Assembly: GCF_000330505.1 (NCBI RefSeq)
Contig: NW_004191876.1
Span: 66,826 to 130,825, forward strand
From: Entamoeba invadens IP1
Lineage: Eukaryota; Evosea; Mastigamoebida; Endamoebidae
DNA length: 64,000 bases
Reading direction: 5' to 3'
Of this stretch, positions 27,727 through 39,769 are shown one piece after another. Position numbers and translations under genes: made by a program. The notes beneath the pieces are model-generated. The model did not search any database. It was not told where the DNA came from and saw nothing but the letters and a program-made list of their open reading frames with translations. Numbering within the stretch: position 1 is the first letter of the stretch; every line of letters starts with the position of its first letter.

Positions 27727-30414
27727 TTAAAGTTTGGCGTTGCACTCTTTGCAAATTGGCTTTCCATCTAAGTTACCAAATCCGCCCGAGATTTTCCCAC
27801 CACACATCGAACAAACAAAACACTCGGGATGCCAAAACTTTCCCATCGCCTTCAACATTTTCCCTTCGATCTCTTTCCCACATTTTCCACATGTTTTATC
27901 AGAAGGAACGCCAGCGGACGCATTTGCTTTGGCAACACAATCAGCACATACAAATCCTCCAACATCATCTTTCCATGCAAATCTCCCTTCAATAGGCACT
28001 TTACACTTTTTACAGACAAAACACCTCTCATGGACTAATCGCTTGCCCGCATTGATCGAATCTTCTGTGTTGTAAACTTCTGTGTTACATACAGCACACA
28101 TCCCTACGACTTTGGCAGCATTGGCACGCTTTTCTTCTTGTGCTTTCATTTCAGCTTCTTTTTGACGTAACTTCTCTTCAACCAATTTCAATTCGGCTTC
28201 TTTCAATTTCCGCTCATTCTCTAAAGCAGTCTCTTTGTCCTTTTTTTCCATTGCTGCTAACTCAGCATCGATTTGTGCACGCTTCTCTTCTCGAGCGAGC
28301 TTCGCTCTAGCTTCTTCATTCTCAAGACGGTCAATCTCTTTCTGTCGTTCAACAGCTTCAAGACGCTCTTTCTCGCGCTCCGCTTCAAGAACTTTCCGTT
28401 TCTCCTCTTCTTCTTTTTCTTTGACTTCTCTCTCAAGACGCTTCTTTTCATTGAGAGCAGCTTTCTCGGCTCTCTCTTTTTCAAGAAGTTCAAGTAACTT
28501 CGCCTTTTTGAACTCGTCAATGGTCATCGTCGGCTTCTCGTCAGTGATTTGAATTCGTTTTTTCTCTTCTTCGCAGTGCTTTTCAAAGGCGATCTGCATA
28601 GTTTCTTGGTACAACTCTTCTTCCTTTTTCATACGGTCTTGATCTTTCTGAATTTCGGCGTTCACTTTCTCTTTGTAAACGTCAAAAACTTCTTGATGTT
28701 GCATCATAAACTGGACGATTTCAAAGCCATTTTGGCGCTGCATCTCTCCTTTCTTCCAGAAGAAAGTTGGCGCAACGACAATACACAAATTGTCGATACC
28801 CATCTTGTTGATCTCTTTCTTGGACTCAACTACTATCAACAGTTTGGTAAAGATATACATAACAGCGACATTCGACTCATCCATCGTTTCAAACACTTTT
28901 TTGGTCTCTTCGATGGGTTCTTTCGATGCAATGGCATCAATGAAGTCATCCAATTTGTCGCCAGCAATACTTTGTGGAAGTGTTCTTAAATAAGTTTTGA
29001 TCAAGTTAGCGGCGTCATGGGGATTGATAATTTCAAAGTAACAATCGCCTTGGTCGATTCGAGAAATAAGTCTGTTGATGTTTTTCTGCTCGGATGAAAT
29101 TCTGAAAATTCCCTCTTCCATTATACCACGAGTCGCTATAATGTTGGTGCAGTAATTGAAAAAGCGTGGAGTCAGTCTACCCTTCTCTGATTTCACTTTA
29201 CTCACAAATTCCTTTGGATTGATCCCAAAGCATTGCGTTTTCAAGAAAGCCAATTTGGCAGATGAAAAGTTCTGAATGAACTGTTGCAGGTCCGGGTCTT
29301 TTTCAAACTTGATGGTCAAGAAAGTCTTCTGTGGGGTGTCTTCAATTAAATCACAACAGTATTGCTCCAACTCTCTGTTGTCTGGCTTTTCCTTTACAGT
29401 GCATTGCGTCAAGGCAAACTTCTTTTTGAACAAAATCCCCTTCAAAGAAGAGTGTGTGATCACACTGAAAATTGATCTTTTTGGTTGTGTTGTCATAAAT
29501 AGAGTATCATTAAAGATATAGAACCTGACTTCTTTATTTTCCTTTGTAGCAAAGAGGGACTGTTCCATCGGGGAGCCGTCGTAATCAAACGTTTGAATGT
29601 CAGTGACTTCTCCATCGACAAATTTGATGAGCCTTCTGTTCTCGTCATAGAGTTCTTCAGTAGCAATTCCGCCATTGAAATTGATATCAATTTTGGCTTG
29701 TGAAACAATAAGATGTTCTCTAATATCATTCAGAGTGTCTTCGGTCTTTTCGGAAGTCTTCTTAATGCTCATAAGCACTTTGTACATATCTGCCCATCTT
29801 TTGTAAATCGACGGAATGCCATCAAAAATTCTTTTAAAAGCAATGTACAAAGTCATTGGGAATTTCATGATCCCTTCAAGAAGTTGTTCCAATGAGTACC
29901 CCATTGCTTCTGATGCCTTTTGAATTCTTCTTGTTTGCCCGAAGTATTGCGAGTGATTCTTCTCTAAAAATGTGTTCTTTGTTAAAGCAAATGGATAGTC
30001 GATCGCATACAAAGTATACGTTCTGCTAATTCTTTTTGTGATTGCAAAGAGGCTGTCGAGTATCTGGTCAAACACAATAGTCTCGCATGGGATGACATCT
30101 TTCTCACTGATTTCAAGTTGAGCCGATCGTGCAGCGTCAACTGCATCGTTCAACACACCAATGAAGTCTTCATTCAAATCGACAATAATTTGATAGCTTG
30201 GTATGATTGAGTCGATTTCATATTCAGGCAAGTTGTAATTTGGCTGCTTTGTTCTCAGCATCATATTGTAAAAGCCAAGTGGTACCAAAATACGTTTTCC
30301 ATAAGAGTCCAAGAACTCACGGAACTTCTTGATTTGGTCAATAAAAGCGGTGACGACATCGGGGTACATTGGGATTTGTTCATGTAAAGTGTTAGATATC
30401 AACTTGTTCTGCAT
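27727..30414 (-). CDS. RhoGEF (DH)-PH-RhoGAP-coiled coil-LIM-LIM protein
   Basis: 895 residues. Residues about 15-235 resemble a DH exchange domain (helices around IVDLNEDFIGVLNDA and LEQLLEGIMKFP), followed by a PH-like region (about 245-400). A RhoGAP domain (about 410-595) has the arginine finger in EEGIFRISSE and NLIKTYLRTLPQSI. A highly charged coiled coil (about 600-755) leads to two C-terminal LIM zinc fingers (about 770-828 and 838-893) with complete CxxC...HxxC and CxxC sets. The protein could both load and unload Rho/Rac GTPases and dock to actin-linked partners. The DH-PH part is the weaker assignment; GAP and LIM are secure. It probably acts at the cell cortex. Confidence 0.85.
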   Translation of the reverse strand: MQNKLISNTLHEQIPMYPDVVTAFIDQIKKFREFLDSYGKRILVPLGFYNMMLRTKQPNYNLPEYEIDSIIPSYQIIVDLNEDFIGVLNDAVDAARSAQLEISEKDVIPCETIVFDQILDSLFAITKRISRTYTLYAIDYPFALTKNTFLEKNHSQYFGQTRRIQKASEAMGYSLEQLLEGIMKFPMTLYIAFKRIFDGIPSIYKRWADMYKVLMSIKKTSEKTEDTLNDIREHLIVSQAKIDINFNGGIATEELYDENRRLIKFVDGEVTDIQTFDYDGSPMEQSLFATKENKEVRFYIFNDTLFMTTQPKRSIFSVITHSSLKGILFKKKFALTQCTVKEKPDNRELEQYCCDLIEDTPQKTFLTIKFEKDPDLQQFIQNFSSAKLAFLKTQCFGINPKEFVSKVKSEKGRLTPRFFNYCTNIIATRGIMEEGIFRISSEQKNINRLISRIDQGDCYFEIINPHDAANLIKTYLRTLPQSIAGDKLDDFIDAIASKEPIEETKKVFETMDESNVAVMYIFTKLLIVVESKKEINKMGIDNLCIVVAPTFFWKKGEMQRQNGFEIVQFMMQHQEVFDVYKEKVNAEIQKDQDRMKKEEELYQETMQIAFEKHCEEEKKRIQITDEKPTMTIDEFKKAKLLELLEKERAEKAALNEKKRLEREVKEKEEEEKRKVLEAEREKERLEAVERQKEIDRLENEEARAKLAREEKRAQIDAELAAMEKKDKETALENERKLKEAELKLVEEKLRQKEAEMKAQEEKRANAAKVVGMCAVCNTEVYNTEDSINAGKRLVHERCFVCKKCKVPIEGRFAWKDDVGGFVCADCVAKANASAGVPSDKTCGKCGKEIEGKMLKAMGKFWHPECFVCSMCGGKISGGFGNLDGKPICKECNAKL

Positions 30415-30676
30415 TGATACTGTATTTTCTTAAGATTCATCTTTTATAGTTAATGGACAACTTGGAATTCCTTATTTAAATTATAGTTCAGCTCTTCTTG
30501 TTATTCTCCCGGTTTTACAGCCCTAACTATAATAAAAGTAAATCAAAAATACATCAAATTTAGTATATTTTATTCGTTTTTGTTTCAATAAAAGTTTCGC
30601 TTGTATGTCTTTGATAAAAAGGAAAAAAGAAGTGGAAACTTAAAGTAAAAATAAATAGTTTTCATGTAATAAATAG

Positions 30677-33600
30677 TTACTCTTCTTGTTCATAGAGTTC
30701 TTGGAGTTTCGATACAACACTACTAACCTCAAGACGCTCGATTGGGTTGTGCTTCCAACACTTTTGAATCACTTCATAAATACTTTCTTTAACATTTTCT
30801 GGACGATTAAGACGTAGCCCGTTTGATACATACTCTGCTATTATCCATGGGAATTTAAATTGCGACTTTTCGTAAACCTCCCCCCATTTTGTAAGCTCCA
30901 ACATTGTTACTGCCAATGAAAAGATGTCGGCAGACTTCTTGTACTTTTCTTGTTGCAAAATTTCAGGAGCCATATAAATTGGGGTGCCAATACCTTTTGT
31001 GAAGGTCATGTTAGTCATCAACAAATTCACATTTCTTGAAGACCCGAAATCAGTCAGCTTTGCAATAACATTTTCAGTGCGATCAAGCGAGAATACCAAA
31101 ATGTTGTCAGGTTTGATGTCTCTGTGAATGATACCATTTGTGTGTAAATAAAGTACCCCCTTTGCTGCGTCAAGACATAATCTGAGTTGTATGGGATAGT
31201 CTGGTTTTGTCATGGTTGTATCAAGAATCAAGTCACGTGCACTCCCATATTTTGCAAATTCAGTGACCATACAGATTTTATTTGGAATGAAAACAGCACC
31301 ATAGAAGTGAACGATGTACTCACTTCGGAATTTGTCCAACATCGAAACTTCTCGTTCGAACTCATCCAACGCCTCATTCGCTAAGTCTTCACTCGTCTTC
31401 AACTTTTTGATTGCGACATCATCTCCACGGAATTTGCCTTTATAGACAACACCAAAAGAACCTTCACCAAGCTTCTTTTCGAGTTCTAATTCGGAATAAT
31501 CCAACTTGGATGTGAGTTTGGTCTGCACATCTATTTTAATATCACAGCTATTCTCTTGGCTTGTTTTAAGATCAACGTACACAATTTTGATGCTAGAATC
31601 TATTCGACAGGTGCACAAGGGTTTGATCTTTATTTCAAATTCACAAGCTTCGCCTGGCTTCATCACTACTATATCCGGGGTTATAGATGTTTCACAGCGT
31701 TCTAAAGAAATAGATGTAAGCTGGAGCTTGAGCGTGTGACTACAGTTGTTACCAATACAAAGAAGTTCTCTTGTTTCTTCGCACACATCAATAAATTCGC
31801 TATCTTCGTTGAAGTGAAGGATCAATTTGTTAGTACATATCTTCTTATTTGGAATTGGTTCGAAAGTGATGTTTGAGTCTTTCATTTTAAATAACGTTTT
31901 CATGTCCTCTTTCTTTTTCCTTAAAAGGAAGAACACAATCATTGTAAGTATAACTACTAACAGAAGTAATACGATAAAGGCAGAAATGGATGCACCTAAA
32001 ATGAGACCAAGTTTTGTATCTTTGTCACACAAATGTGCACTTGTAATGTGATACCCTTCCTTGCAGTTGTTACAAATCCCATCATGCGAAGAAGAACAGA
32101 AGTTAATTATATTCAGCTCATCACAAATACCATTTGTGAGTATATAATTGTCTTTACATGACATACAACTTGTTGAACTGTTACATGAAATACATTTTAC
32201 ATCACACACAGAACAACTATCAATTGTGTTGTAATACCCAATCTCACATAAATCACATCCAACCTTTCCACCCAAAAGACAATGTTTTATTGTGCTCGTT
32301 AACTCACATTTCCCACCTTTCATATAATAATTTGAAGAACATGAAATACAATTGTTTGGTGTTTTATCACATTGGCTACACTCCTCATCACATTTCACAC
32401 AATTCTCTTGATTATCTTTTATGTAACCCGAATCACATACTGCACATGTTGCTTTGAGATTGAACATTAGCTTACAATTTGGTATTGCAGTCACAACCTC
32501 GCATGCAAACGTCGTTGTGTTTGGTTTCATTGAGTTTTCACATGTGACGCACTCATTATAATTGTTACAATACGTACAATTCTGCGAACATTGTTTACAC
32601 ATATTTTTATCAATGAAATACCCTTTATTACATCTGATGCACCCACTCTCAGTTTGTTCCATACAGTTTGTAACAGCAATGCGCGTATAAATTTCACTTT
32701 TTGTGGATACAACACCAGTGGAGAGCACAGAAGTAACATTGGAGTTTATGGATTGGGGTAATTTACAAAGGAAGTCTGCTGTGAGTAGATATCCTGGTTT
32801 GCACTGACTGCACGCTGTTTCCGTTTTGCATGATTTACAATTTGATACACATAAAGAACATCCGCCGTCTGTGGTCAGGTAGTTTCCATCATCGCACAGT
32901 AAGCATTCCCCATTTTGAATGGACGTACAATTTTGTATTTTGGAGCAGACTCCATTGCGGAGAACATAATCACCTTCACATTTTGTGCACAGTGAACTAT
33001 TTAAACATAAGACACATGGTGAGGCACATTGTTCACAACTTGTATTTGAAATGTAATATCCTTGTTCGCATATATCACATTTCTTTAAACTTGTGGCTAT
33101 GCAATGGGAAGGCTTGATTTCGCAACTTCCATCAACGATGTAGTGCGACAAAGCAGAACAACTTAAACAGAGAACTTTGCTACTGTATTGGTCATATATG
33201 CAAGTTGTGCAATTTGCGGGACAGGGAAGACATTCATTTGCATTGTCATTGTATTTGAGATAATACCCATCAGAGCACAACATACACTTTGACTTTGTTA
33301 AATAAAGACATACATTTTCTGTGTATAAGACGCATGAATTCGACGAGTTATCGTAGTAATAGTTATTATCACAAATTTCACAGGAATCACCATTAGAAAC
33401 CAGACAGTTTGGTTCGGTGTTAGTAACACAATTTCCATTGACAATATTAAAAGTGTCTTTACACCCCTCACAACCAATTTTATCATTGAATGTGTCACAC
33501 AGTTCTCGTGTAAATGGATAACACTTTTGGGATTTTGTTACATACCCGCTTTTGCATTTTATACACTTTTGATAGTCATAGAGACAAGACTCACACCCAG

Positions 33601-35926
33601 ACTCACAAGGTAAACAATTATTTGTGGCATTGAAACCAAAGCCCGTTTTACAGTACAAACAGTTGTCATATGATGGATTCGCATATTCACAATTTTTCTT
33701 ATAGAGAGAAGTCTCCCAACAATATCCCTTACTTAGAAATTGACCCGGTTTGCACATATTATTTTCAGGGAGTGTACAGAGTGTATCAGTACATTCAACA
33801 CATTCGTAATATTCGTTGATATGATACCCAATTTTACAATGAGAACATTTGTCATTTTCACATTTGATACAAAGTTCGTCTGTTCCACACAATTTGGTGC
33901 AATTTCCAGACTCAACATAAAATCCCGTTCCACATTCTAGACACTCATATGAAGATGAAGAACATTTAAAACAATTTGGAATATCACAAAGAGTGCAAAC
34001 CCCATTCAGATTTGTGAAGTTGGAAGTAGCATCACAGTCCGCACATTGCCATGAAATTGTACTACACGAGGAACAATTGGATATTTTTGTTTTACAATCA
34101 AAACAGAAATTGTCAAATGGTGACAACCCATTTGGGCATATTCCATTTTGAGGAGAAATACAACCAGTCGCATCTTCTGAACACAACGAACATGTTGATG
34201 ATAAAGTAATCCCATATTCTATATCACATTTTGTGCACTCATAATTGATTTGACTGCAAGAAAGACAATGCCCGAATTCAGAAGAACACAAATTACATGA
34301 AAAATGATCTGTGGATAATACATAACTTGTATTACACTTAACGCATTTGTTTTCGTCTCGCGTTCCAACAATACAATTTGGTATTGCTATTGATGTAGAC
34401 ACACATTTGGCATCCACCAAATTGTAATTTTCATCACATTTTAAACAAGACGGTGAGGTTATAGAACATGTGGTACAATGGGGATTAATGATGGTACATT
34501 CATAACACTTATTATCATACAGTGTTTGCCCTTCAATACATTTTAAGCACGTTGGTGATGTCGACGAACAAGAAACACATCCAGAAATAACGTTTTCACA
34601 AAGATCACAAGAAGAACCGATTGAAGGGGTATACATTGAAGCACACACGTGACATTTTCCACTGTCACACATCAAACAATTTGCACATTTGACACATGTT
34701 GAGCCTGACAAATAATATCCATTTTCACATTGTTTACATTCATTTTGACAGTATTTGCACCCTTCATATTGAGTACACGGTACACAATATGAACCCCAAT
34801 TGACATAACCAACTTTACATCGAACACAACTGCTTTCGTTTGTACAATAATCACATCCACTTACACATTTTTTACAATTTGAACCGCTTAGGTAATACCC
34901 CATTTGGCATGTCACACATGTATGTTTCAAGGTGGTACACATATGACAATTGTCTGGGCATTTTTCACAGTAGTCGTAGGGGTCGGTGTACCCAGACATA
35001 CAGTTGCGTGGGTAATTCTTGTTGCTACATGTGTCAACCCCGGGAGTCATGTAATTATCTGGACATTCTTTGTGTTATTGTGTTGTTGATTCTCTCATTC
35101 CAAAACATTAACAACAAACTCGAACAAGAACCATCGGTAAGCAACCGGTAATGTTGACCACAATTTAAACAGGTAGTCTGGCTCGAACATTTTAAACACC
35201 CCGACATCGCAGAGTTGCACGTTTTACATTCACCGGAGTTGGAAAGGTAATACCCATCCTTACAAGCAGTACATTGTGAATACATGGTGCAAGAAATACA
35301 CTGACTTGGACAAGACAAACATCCCGTCGTTGATAAAAAAGTCCCCTTTTGACAATTGGTCATACATGAATATGATGAACAATCATAACAAAGTCCGTTG
35401 ATATTTGTGTAGCCTCTTTCACATATTTCACATTTGTCACTTTGAGAGCAACTTGCACATCCGGCTATACACTCTTTTTGTAAATTACATTGGTAAATAA
35501 AAATAGTAATAAAATGGAACAAACTGTTACACTTCTGTGTTTTTGTATCTAAGAAAAAGGAGGAATCGCAAGAGCTGCATTGGTTCACTGATGTACATGT
35601 TTTGCAACCAATGGAACAGGGCCTACATGTCTGTAAATCGCTTCCTTCTTGTAACAGATAATACCCATCTACACAAAGGGTGCAAACCCGCTCTCCATTA
35701 CATTCTTTACACTCTCTTCGACATTCTATAAATCAACATGGGTATATTCCTTTGTTTAGAACAAACTGTAGCAATAAGAAAAGTCTGCATCCCTATGACT
35801 CCCTGAGTAACACTGAGTGCATGTATTTGCCCAATTACAATAAGAACATTCATCATACCCACACCCAACAGAACATGCCAAATAGACAATGAAAGAAAGA
35901 AGAAGTGGATAACACAATGATGGCAT
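30677..35926 (-). CDS. Transmembrane receptor kinase with CxxC-repeat ectodomain, four exons
   Basis: Exons 35926-35767, 35725-35525, 35473-35120 and 35067-30677 give about 1701 residues. The introns (41, 51 and 52 nt) start GTTTGT and end ATAG or AAAG. A signal peptide (MPSLCYPLLLSFIVYLACS) precedes roughly 1200 residues of furin-receptor-like CxxC repeats. Then come one transmembrane helix (FIVLLLLVVILTMIVFFLL), a basic stop-transfer, a beta-sandwich-like region (MSP-like position) and a tyrosine-kinase-like domain. The kinase has GEGSFG, VAIKK, HRDIKPDN, DFG and MAPE, so it should be active. This matches the Entamoeba TMK family of surface sensors. All three introns are phase 1 and interrupt a Lys codon immediately before a Cys. 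Confidence 0.92.
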
Positions 35927-36723
35927 CCAATTGATTATTTTTAGTTGGCAATTATAAACACATTTTTGGTTGTCTGTTGAACAGGCAATTCAAAAGAGTT
36001 TAAAAATTACGTATGGTATGTTTATTGAAATGTAGCTTATTTCCTTGTGTAAATAATGGGAAAATCAAGTTAAATCATAATTAGAATTGAATATTAAATA
36101 ATAGAAAATGGTTGCAATATTTAATAATGACAACTCTTTTGAAATATTTCAAAATAATATTAAATGAACTTTACGTGTTATTTCGGGATATTTTTAAAGT
36201 TAAAGTCGTATTAAATAGAATTACAAATAATTAATTATTACTCGTTAATTTATTATAATAATTATAAATTGTTTTTTTAATTAATTTTAAAATAATTTAG
36301 TAACACTTAAAAAAAGAGGTAAAAATATATAAACAGAGAATCAAAACGAAGATGAAGATTCTATCTTTTTTTTTACTTTTTTCATTACAGTAGGAGGAAA
36401 TATAGAAAAAAGAGGATGCTCGTAACTATTGGTTAATTTCAATTGAAAAATAATAAAATTACTATTGATTTTAATATAAATTATTAATCAAAAAAATAAT
36501 AAAATGAAAAAACCAGAATAAATTTATATTAATTATTTATTATTAATAATATTAAATTAATTAATATTTAGATTAGCATCCCCTTTTTTCTCAGGATCCC
36601 ACTTTTTCTGTAAAAGGTAATTATGGAAATAATTTTTACTATGTTTTTATAGTTCATTAAAATAACAATAATAATTTATATGTTAATACAGTTATATATT
36701 GAGTTTATTAATTAAAACTAATA

Positions 36724-37089
36724 CAGTCATGCGAAAAAGCTGTCGTGTTTGGAAAAACCTGTCTTGAAAAAATATTTTATAGTAAATTTATAATTACTTA
36801 CTATACAGTATAGCTTCTATTCGATTTATTTGCAGGGTCATTTCACAAAAATCGAATAAAAATATTCGGCATTTCCAAATAACATTTTCTATTTCAGATC
36901 ATTTGTTTATAGTACTAGAATAGTTCATTACCACCCGAGACAGGTTTCCANNNNNNNNNNNNNNNNNNNNNNNNNNNNNNNNNNNNNNNNNNNNNNNNNN
37001 NNNNNNNNNNNNNNNNNNNNNNNNNNNNNNNNNNNNNNNNNNNNNNNNNNACAGGTTTTTCCAAACTCGACAGCTTTTTCGCATGACTG
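36724..37089. mobile_element. MITE-like element, 39-bp TIRs, TA flanks, interrupted by gap
   Basis: The left TIR (36724-36762) and right TIR (37051-37089) begin CAGTCATGCG and match at 38 of 39 positions as inverted repeats. TA lies on both sides (36722-36723 and 37090-37091), as for Tc1/mariner insertions. Near-identity of the ends suggests recent activity. The interior visible on the left is AT-rich. The true size is unknown because of the gap. Confidence 0.82.
36951..37050. other. Assembly gap (100 N)
   Basis: Exactly 100 undetermined bases, a conventional length for a gap of unknown size. The bases before it (GACAGGTTTCCA) resemble those after it (ACAGGTTTTTCCA), so the gap probably lies in repeated sequence. 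Confidence 0.97.
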
Positions 37090-37514
37090 TAATACATTTG
37101 TAATTATTAATTGGTATTAAAACAAATGCTATTATAGCCAGTACATTTAATTTGTGTATAAAACTAAAGTTTATTTTTTTGGGGGTGTGTTTTGTGTTTA
37201 ATCACAAAAATTAAAAAGTTACTGAGCGGAAAGATGTTTAATAAATTGTTATTTTATTGTTATTAATATTCCGGCATAATATGACGGGTTCTTTTTTTGT
37301 TTTTACTAAATTAATTAGTTTGATATAACTAATCTGTGGAATTGTGAAAAAAGTTTTAAAGAAAAGAATCATCATTAATCAAAACATCATTATTAATCAA
37401 CAAACATCATAATTACAATCACAATTCGATATAAATAGTATATAACAATTAAATATATAATTTATTTATTTAAAGTCATTTTGAAACCTCAAAACAATCT
37501 ATTAAAGTGAAAAC

Positions 37515-37518
37515 GAAC
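37515..37518 (+). promoter_or_regulatory. GAAC core promoter element, CUE-protein gene
   Basis: GAAC stands 16 nt upstream of the ATG at 37534, in the position typical for the Entamoeba GAAC element. Confidence 0.45.
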
Positions 37519-37533
37519 TAGAAAATCATACTC

Positions 37534-38715
37534 ATGTCTAAACCAACAGAAAGACGCCTTGATCTTCACACATCAACCTTAGCGGGGTTGACCTATTCAC
37601 AACAGTCGGAACTTTTAAAGGCTTATAAAGGGGATTTGTCTCAACTCTCTGCAGTCTTCCCGCAGTTCTCTATGGACGAGATTGAACGCGAGTACCAAAT
37701 GAACAGCAGAAACGTCGACATGACCATCACAGCACTCTTGTGTAAGCCTATCGTTCTCAATCCTAAACAGAACTTCCCTCCTCCTACACTCGAGAGCGCT
37801 GAAGAAAAGAAAAAGCTGTCAACCACTGTCACACGTATGGCCAACCTGAAACCAATTTTCATTGAACCTACCCCAAATACAGTTGAAAAGAATACGTATG
37901 GTGTGTCTCAGGCTGCACTCGATGAAGCGCTTAAACGAATTAAAATGTCATGTGTGGATGAAGTTATCGTGAAGAATGATGAAGTTGCCGAAAAAGAAGA
38001 AGATGTTAAAGCCGATTCTCTTAGTGTCAACGTTCCAGACATTATACTTGAAGAGAAAGAAGAAGTTAAAGAAGTGGTTGAGAAGCCCGAAATTGTTGAA
38101 CCTACTTCCGTCGAAGGGAAGGACGATCAAATTGAAAATGTGGCTGTTGTTGACATCAAAGAAAGAGAGGAAACCAACGAAATTGTTTTCACATTCCACA
38201 TTAACCCCGAAGAACGATTCTCAAATGGCAAGGTGTGTGTTGTGGATTACTACGACAACTCGTTAGTAAAATTGGAGAAGGAGTTTGGGATGGCAACGAT
38301 ATTTGAAATCAAAATGAAGAAGATGAGTGGGTTGTATCGTATTCAATACATTGTTGGTGACTTAGTCACCGTGTTACGCGACTTCTCGGTCGATCCAGTC
38401 AAAATGCAGCTCAGCGTCGAGTCCGATTTTTATAACATTTCCTTCTCAGGCCCAAGCGACGAGGTTTTGTCAAGAGTCTCCTGGGTCGGTGTGTTCCCAT
38501 TATATGGAGACAAGAAGAACAACTACATCACTTATGCCAACACAAAAGGAATGAAAGTTGGATCAACCGTTCAAATTAAAATAGGAAAGGAAGCTGGAGG
38601 GTTCATATGTAGAGCTTTTGCACAGGAAAATTCGTCTGGAGGATTCATTGGATTTGGAAAATCTTATTTCACTGTTGGAGATTCCAACGAAGTTTTAGTC
38701 ACAAAGGCTAATTGA
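37534..38715 (+). CDS. CUE-domain protein with C-terminal beta-sandwich (SKICH-like)
   Basis: 393 residues. Residues about 20-70 (SELLKAYKGDLSQLSAVFPQFSMDE..., then ALLCKP) fit a CUE ubiquitin-binding fold. A Val/Glu/Lys-rich acidic linker (about 140-215) is probably disordered. The C-terminal half (about 220-385) is beta-rich. Its last part (SWVGVFPLYGDKKNNYITYAN, then GGFICRAFAQ and FGKSYFTV) resembles SKICH-type immunoglobulin-like domains. An adaptor linking ubiquitin to membranes or cargo is inference. Confidence 0.62.
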   Translation: MSKPTERRLDLHTSTLAGLTYSQQSELLKAYKGDLSQLSAVFPQFSMDEIEREYQMNSRNVDMTITALLCKPIVLNPKQNFPPPTLESAEEKKKLSTTVTRMANLKPIFIEPTPNTVEKNTYGVSQAALDEALKRIKMSCVDEVIVKNDEVAEKEEDVKADSLSVNVPDIILEEKEEVKEVVEKPEIVEPTSVEGKDDQIENVAVVDIKEREETNEIVFTFHINPEERFSNGKVCVVDYYDNSLVKLEKEFGMATIFEIKMKKMSGLYRIQYIVGDLVTVLRDFSVDPVKMQLSVESDFYNISFSGPSDEVLSRVSWVGVFPLYGDKKNNYITYANTKGMKVGSTVQIKIGKEAGGFICRAFAQENSSGGFIGFGKSYFTVGDSNEVLVTKAN

Positions 38716-38965
38716 AATATTTTTATCATCTTTGTTATATGAACTTTTGTTGTTGTTTGTTACCAAATACAACTTAGCACTTTCCATTCAATTGCTCTCT
38801 TTTACACAAGCCTTTATTTTCATATAAAATGTGTAACATTGTTATTATTTTTTTCATAGCTTTAATTTCAAAATATAAATTTGTTGGTATTTTTTAGTAA
38901 TTGTATTAATTTGAATAGTACAACAATCAAAAGAAAAATAAATTACAGAGCAGTGGCATTGTAAT

Positions 38966-39769
38966 TTATGCCATTATAACACAAGTGAATGAGTTGCACT
39001 GGACTGGAGAACGTCTCTTCGACCGAGTAATACAACGCATTGAATTTGTGAAGACAGCATTGAAAGCTTGACCACGTGTTAAGCCAACAGACATCCCAAA
39101 TTGAAGTAGCTGGTCTGGTGTCATTAATTCGGATGAAGTGAATGCACCGCTTGACAAAATGATATTTCTGCCTTTGATAAGTTCAAAGAATAGTCGTAAG
39201 TTCTCTTTTGTTTTATTTTGATCGTCGGAGTGTCTGAGAGAATATTCGGTTATCTCAAAGAAAAGACCACGCGTCAATGCGAAATGTAAAGCCTTGGTGT
39301 TTGTGATGAAGTCTTGACGTGGGTCAATTATGATGATGTCAGCAACAACTGAACTGCAACATTCAATGAATGCTTTTTCATTTTCAGGGTAAACAGAAAC
39401 TAACTCGAAAGCGACACCAACTGTATTCTATCTATTAATATCTTCTATATTTGTTTATATAAAATATTCAACAATACTTTTCTTACATTCAATAACAAAG
39501 AAATATGAAAAAGCACAAACAATAGAAGAAATACTCTTCGAAGTGGAAACAATAAAGTTTGCACGAGTCAAATGTTTGTGGTTTGGAAGTGAAGAAAACC
39601 CGTCGGATATGGATATTTGGGGTTCGAGTTTGGGAGCCTTGTCGAGTTGTGGAGTATATCTATCTTTGAAATCAACTGAAAAGACAACATATCTGAAGTC
39701 GTCTAAAGTGTGGGAGGAGCAAAAAGTAGGGTATGTCTTGTCGGAGTACTTAACGCAACAATCACACAT
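38966..39769 (-). CDS. RPP30: RNase P/MRP protein subunit p30, two exons
   Basis: Exons 39769-39521 and 39427-38966 give 236 residues. The intron (93 nt) runs from GTTTGT to ATAG and removes an in-frame stop. Diagnostic stretches are YVVFSVDFKDRYTP and FSSLPNHKHLTRANFIVS in exon 1. In exon 2 they are VGVAFELVSVYPENEKAFIE, ALTRGLFFEITEYSLR and GRNIILSSGAFTSSELMTPD, following animal RPP30 along its full TIM-barrel. It functions in the nuclear tRNA 5'-processing ribonucleoprotein. It is convergent with the CUE gene. The exon 1 start is the only in-frame ATG. Confidence 0.88.

Larger units (their letters stand above)
35927..37533. other. AT-rich intergenic region with TIR element and assembly gap
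   Basis: 1.6 kb between divergent genes. It holds the inverted-repeat element at 36724-37089 and a run of exactly 100 N at 36951-37050, so real length and content are uncertain. No gene is visible. Confidence 0.6.

Noticed and set aside
36899..37084. Frames crossing the N run
   Set aside because: They exist only because undetermined bases are read as open; they also overlap a TIR.
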